DNA of 64,000 nt from Amphiduros pacificus (Eukaryota > Annelida > Polychaeta > Phyllodocida > Hesionidae), in assembly GCA_949316495.1 (NCBI GenBank), contig OX439004.1:54468159-54532158 (forward strand). Reading direction: 5' to 3'. A model generated the notes under the pieces. That model made no database searches. It saw only the letters and a program-made list of their open reading frames with translations, and had not been told where the DNA came from. This document shows positions 61,562 to 64,000 of the stretch, piece after piece; position 1 is the first letter of the stretch; each line of letters starts with the position of its first letter. The translations under genes and the position numbers were made by a program.

Positions 61562-63679
61562 CAACATGGTAATGTGAAACACCCGGTCATTGTACTGCGC
61601 TAAACTGCACGTACACTATGAACAGTGACTTTACTTTTACCAGAATTGACGATAGAACGTTGCGTTTGGTAAGAATGTCTTTGCTCGTTTCATAAAATTA
61701 CCAATAAGAAAAACCAATCTTCACATTACCTGGTTCTGATCGGGTTTCACATCGTTGCTCTCTCTTCGCCTCCTTCTTTTGCCTCCCGCTACTGTCCTTG
61801 TAGCCAAAAAGGGAATTCACCCACGCTGTATTTGTGTCACAGTTCCGCTGACCTCGTTCGTGACCTCGTTCTCCTGATCCAACTGTATTATTCTAATCTT
61901 TCCCCTATCCACTTTTAATCCGTGACTGTAAACTTTTACCATCTTTGCACCAAATTTAATTTTTATCCACGTTCCGCAGAAGTACCCTTGTTGCGTCACT
62001 TGTGTAGGTTGTAATCTGACAGTCACCTGATTTCTCTTGCATTTCTTGCATAATTAACTTTTGGCGGGTAACCAAATATGTCGTTGCGGCGTAACTCCAC
62101 TGCGCCGCCCACCACTCTTTTTTCCTTCCCACACTACGCGGCGTGGGTCCACCCATAAAATTGATACAATTCTTCAAGGTCACCTAAACCATGTGCCGGT
62201 ATCAACATATATTTTTGACATTACGTTCCGTAACAAGACATATAGATCTTCGCTAGGTCCATTCTTCCTGTCGTAACAGACCTTTTTCCTGTTGTTTTTT
62301 TTTTTCTTCTTCTTCTTCTTCTTCTTTCCTGCCTTTGCATCAAATTACACCCATACATGATATGTCGATTTCCTCGAACATACTTATCTTGTATGCACGT
62401 TGGTTCCTCCCATTTTAGCCTCAACAAAATACGACCCCCCTAACTGGGCATGTCGAAATAATCTACTGTTTTGTATTACCATACCTTTACTTATTTTGTT
62501 AAACTTAAGTCCTCTCTGTATGTATTATGTAATTATCTTACGTTTGCCATTAGAAGGTCTAAAAGCCTTAGTGGAAAATCTTCTCCACTCCATTGTGTTC
62601 TCTTACGTTATTTGCTGCTGGAAAGAAATCTTAAACCCAAATTCGTCTTTTACCAGCCTCCAAGATTATGTAATATTTTGTTTCTTTTTCTTCGCTCCTG
62701 GTTGAGCCCACTCCTACTGACAGTGGCCTGGACGAGGATCAGACAGCTAATTGACCTGGTAACGTTTTAAAATCTCCTTGAAATGCGGAACCTTACTGTT
62801 CTTTTAAGAGAAAACCAATATTTACTTCAAGGTTCCTTCCCCACTACAAGAAGGGATTTTGATTCCATCAATTTTTTTTCTCTCTTTCTTCCCTCTCTTT
62901 CTCCCCCGATTCACTATTAATATAAAAATTGGTTGGTTAATGCTCTCTGCCCTTCGTCTCAGGTGAGTGCGTGTTAACTGTTTGATATATATATGAAAAA
63001 TTATTTTCATCATTCCTATTAATTTATAATTTATGAATTGTTCCACCTAGTGACTGTCCACCACTTCAACTATTTCACTTAATGATTAATTCATTTAATT
63101 TTTGGGCGATGTAGTCCTTTACCTATAATGTACAATCCTTATTTTGCACTGTGTTCAATACTTCTGTTTACTTATTATCCTGTGTTCGTATTTTGTAATG
63201 CTTACTGTACACTGCTTTGGGTCATCTATTACCTGCCAATTGTTTTCTACCAGATTTGTATTTTTTGTATTTTTTTGTATATTTTTCTTTGGGTTTGATA
63301 TTTTTAATATTTCTAAATGGCTGTCTCGCACAATGTATTGTTCTAACACAGAATTTTTGAAGGAATAGAAGTAATGTAGCTCATTCCCTACTATAACTTA
63401 GTGTCTACTCTGTTTTAGACTGTGGATGATCATCGGATCTCATCTTGCGCTTCGAACACCTGGAGACCAGCCTTGCATGCTACATGCTCGGTTACTGCCC
63501 ATTGTAACATTGTTTCATGCATTTTTCAATTTCTTGCTGCTTTTGTAATTCTTGTTGCCTTGGAAATTCGTCCAGAAATAAGACTTTATGTTCATTTGCC
63601 ATGGGCAGCTCCTCGTTTTCTAAATGTATAGATTAACATCCGATTTTACACCCAAAATTAGCATATGGCGTTCAGCTAG
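61562..63679. other. Unassigned region
   Basis: AT-rich with pyrimidine-rich patches. A (TTC)n run lies at about 62303-62327 after a T tract. Minus-strand frames at 61817-62183 and 62221-62427 lack support. No gene or LTR is seen. Confidence 0.5.
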
Positions 63680-63680
63680 C

Positions 63681-63893
63681 TGGAAAGTTTCGCAGCCTCT
63701 CTCGGCCTCACAAGATATGGGGAAACTTGCATGGCTAAGCGAGTTCCTGGCCAATATGCTGAGTGCCTACTCCTGTCTCGGGTGACCAAGTTGTTGGAAA
63801 GGTTTTGCAACCTCTCTGGCTTGGGGATATACTCGCTTGTTGTGAAGTCGGGCCAATATGCTGATTGCCTACTGCTATCTCGGGTGATCCGGG
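63681..63893. repeat. Two tandem ~110-bp units
   Basis: ggaaagtttcgcagcctctc...gtctcgggtgacc (63681-63793) is repeated with divergence as ggaaaggttttgcaacctct...atctcgggtgatcc (63796-63893). Shared internal text: gccaatatgctga, tgcctact. Confidence 0.5.
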
Positions 63894-64000
63894 TACACCT
63901 TCCTGCACAATTTAGCCAACATCTTGGCATCCACCACAGCATCATGAGCATTATAGTCTTCTCCGACGAAGTGTTTGATCCCCCGTGTGCCTGCCTACTC
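63875..64000 (-). CDS. C-terminal fragment of a DEDDh-type exonuclease domain, partial at right edge
   Basis: Read leftward from the right edge, the frame gives GIKHFVGEDYNAHDAVVDA and then KMLAKLCRKVYPDHPR and a stop at 63875-63877. The H-D-A-V-V-D segment fits the H-x4-D motif III of DnaQ/RNase T-type 3'-5' exonucleases, followed by the usual leucine-rich helix. Similar exonuclease ends occur in PML-like proteins and in some mobile elements of invertebrates. A TAG lies in frame about ten codons into the window, possibly at an exon edge (a tag acceptor). Its host or element origin cannot be decided here. Confidence 0.5.

Noticed and set aside
63676-63951. 91-codon minus-strand frame MLMMLWWMPRC
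   Set aside because: Out of frame with the exonuclease-like sequence and running through a tandem duplication.

Overview
The window is animal nuclear DNA: AT-rich, with spliced genes carrying GT-AG introns and phase-matched exons, tRNA-derived SINEs, a CR1-like LINE, inverted-repeat DNA elements, a Ty3/gypsy-type LTR retroelement and an exceptional load of minisatellites. The gene families and the repeat style suggest a lophotrochozoan, most likely a bivalve or other mollusc. That placement is inference, since no species-specific marker was identified.

Left part (1-9.3 kb): a minus-strand gene of seven recognisable coding exons runs off the left edge. It encodes a type II membrane glycosyltransferase of family GT49 (B4GAT1/LARGE relatives). 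Its large introns hold a 22-bp minisatellite, an inverted-repeat element and a duplicated segment. The catalytic DxD position reads T-M-R. From 9.3 to 22.7 kb no convincing gene is visible. The space is filled by minisatellites with units of 50/35, 36, 35 and 31 bp, one SINE and fragments of other repeats.

Middle part (22.7-40.5 kb): two three-finger (Ly6/uPAR-type) secreted protein genes lie tail to tail, 22.86-25.27 kb (+) and 25.73-29.85 kb (-). They share intron phases, an identical 234-bp central exon length and similar TATA-to-ATG spacing. The second gene's last intron holds nested palindromes. Next come a 525-bp inverted-repeat element, a 5'-truncated CR1-like LINE, an intronless and atypical class A GPCR (-), a SINE, more minisatellites and a 545-bp inverted-repeat element.

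Right part (about 40.7 kb onward): a Ty3/gypsy-type LTR retroelement, described here as a fossil. It has a probable left LTR, gag, protease, and a pol reading frame with RT, RNase H, integrase and a terminal chromodomain. Beyond pol the same strand carries an array of about nine 87-bp repeats, a small proline-rich ORF, a 770-residue envelope-like ORF and several unrecognised ORFs. The core reading frames look whole. No right LTR was found, so the right end is unknown. The array's repeats can fold into hairpins whose arms change in a compensatory way from unit to unit. That array, together with the chromodomain-plus-envelope combination and the accessory ORFs, is the strongest candidate for something undescribed. 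At the far right edge a minus-strand fragment resembles the end of a DEDDh exonuclease domain.
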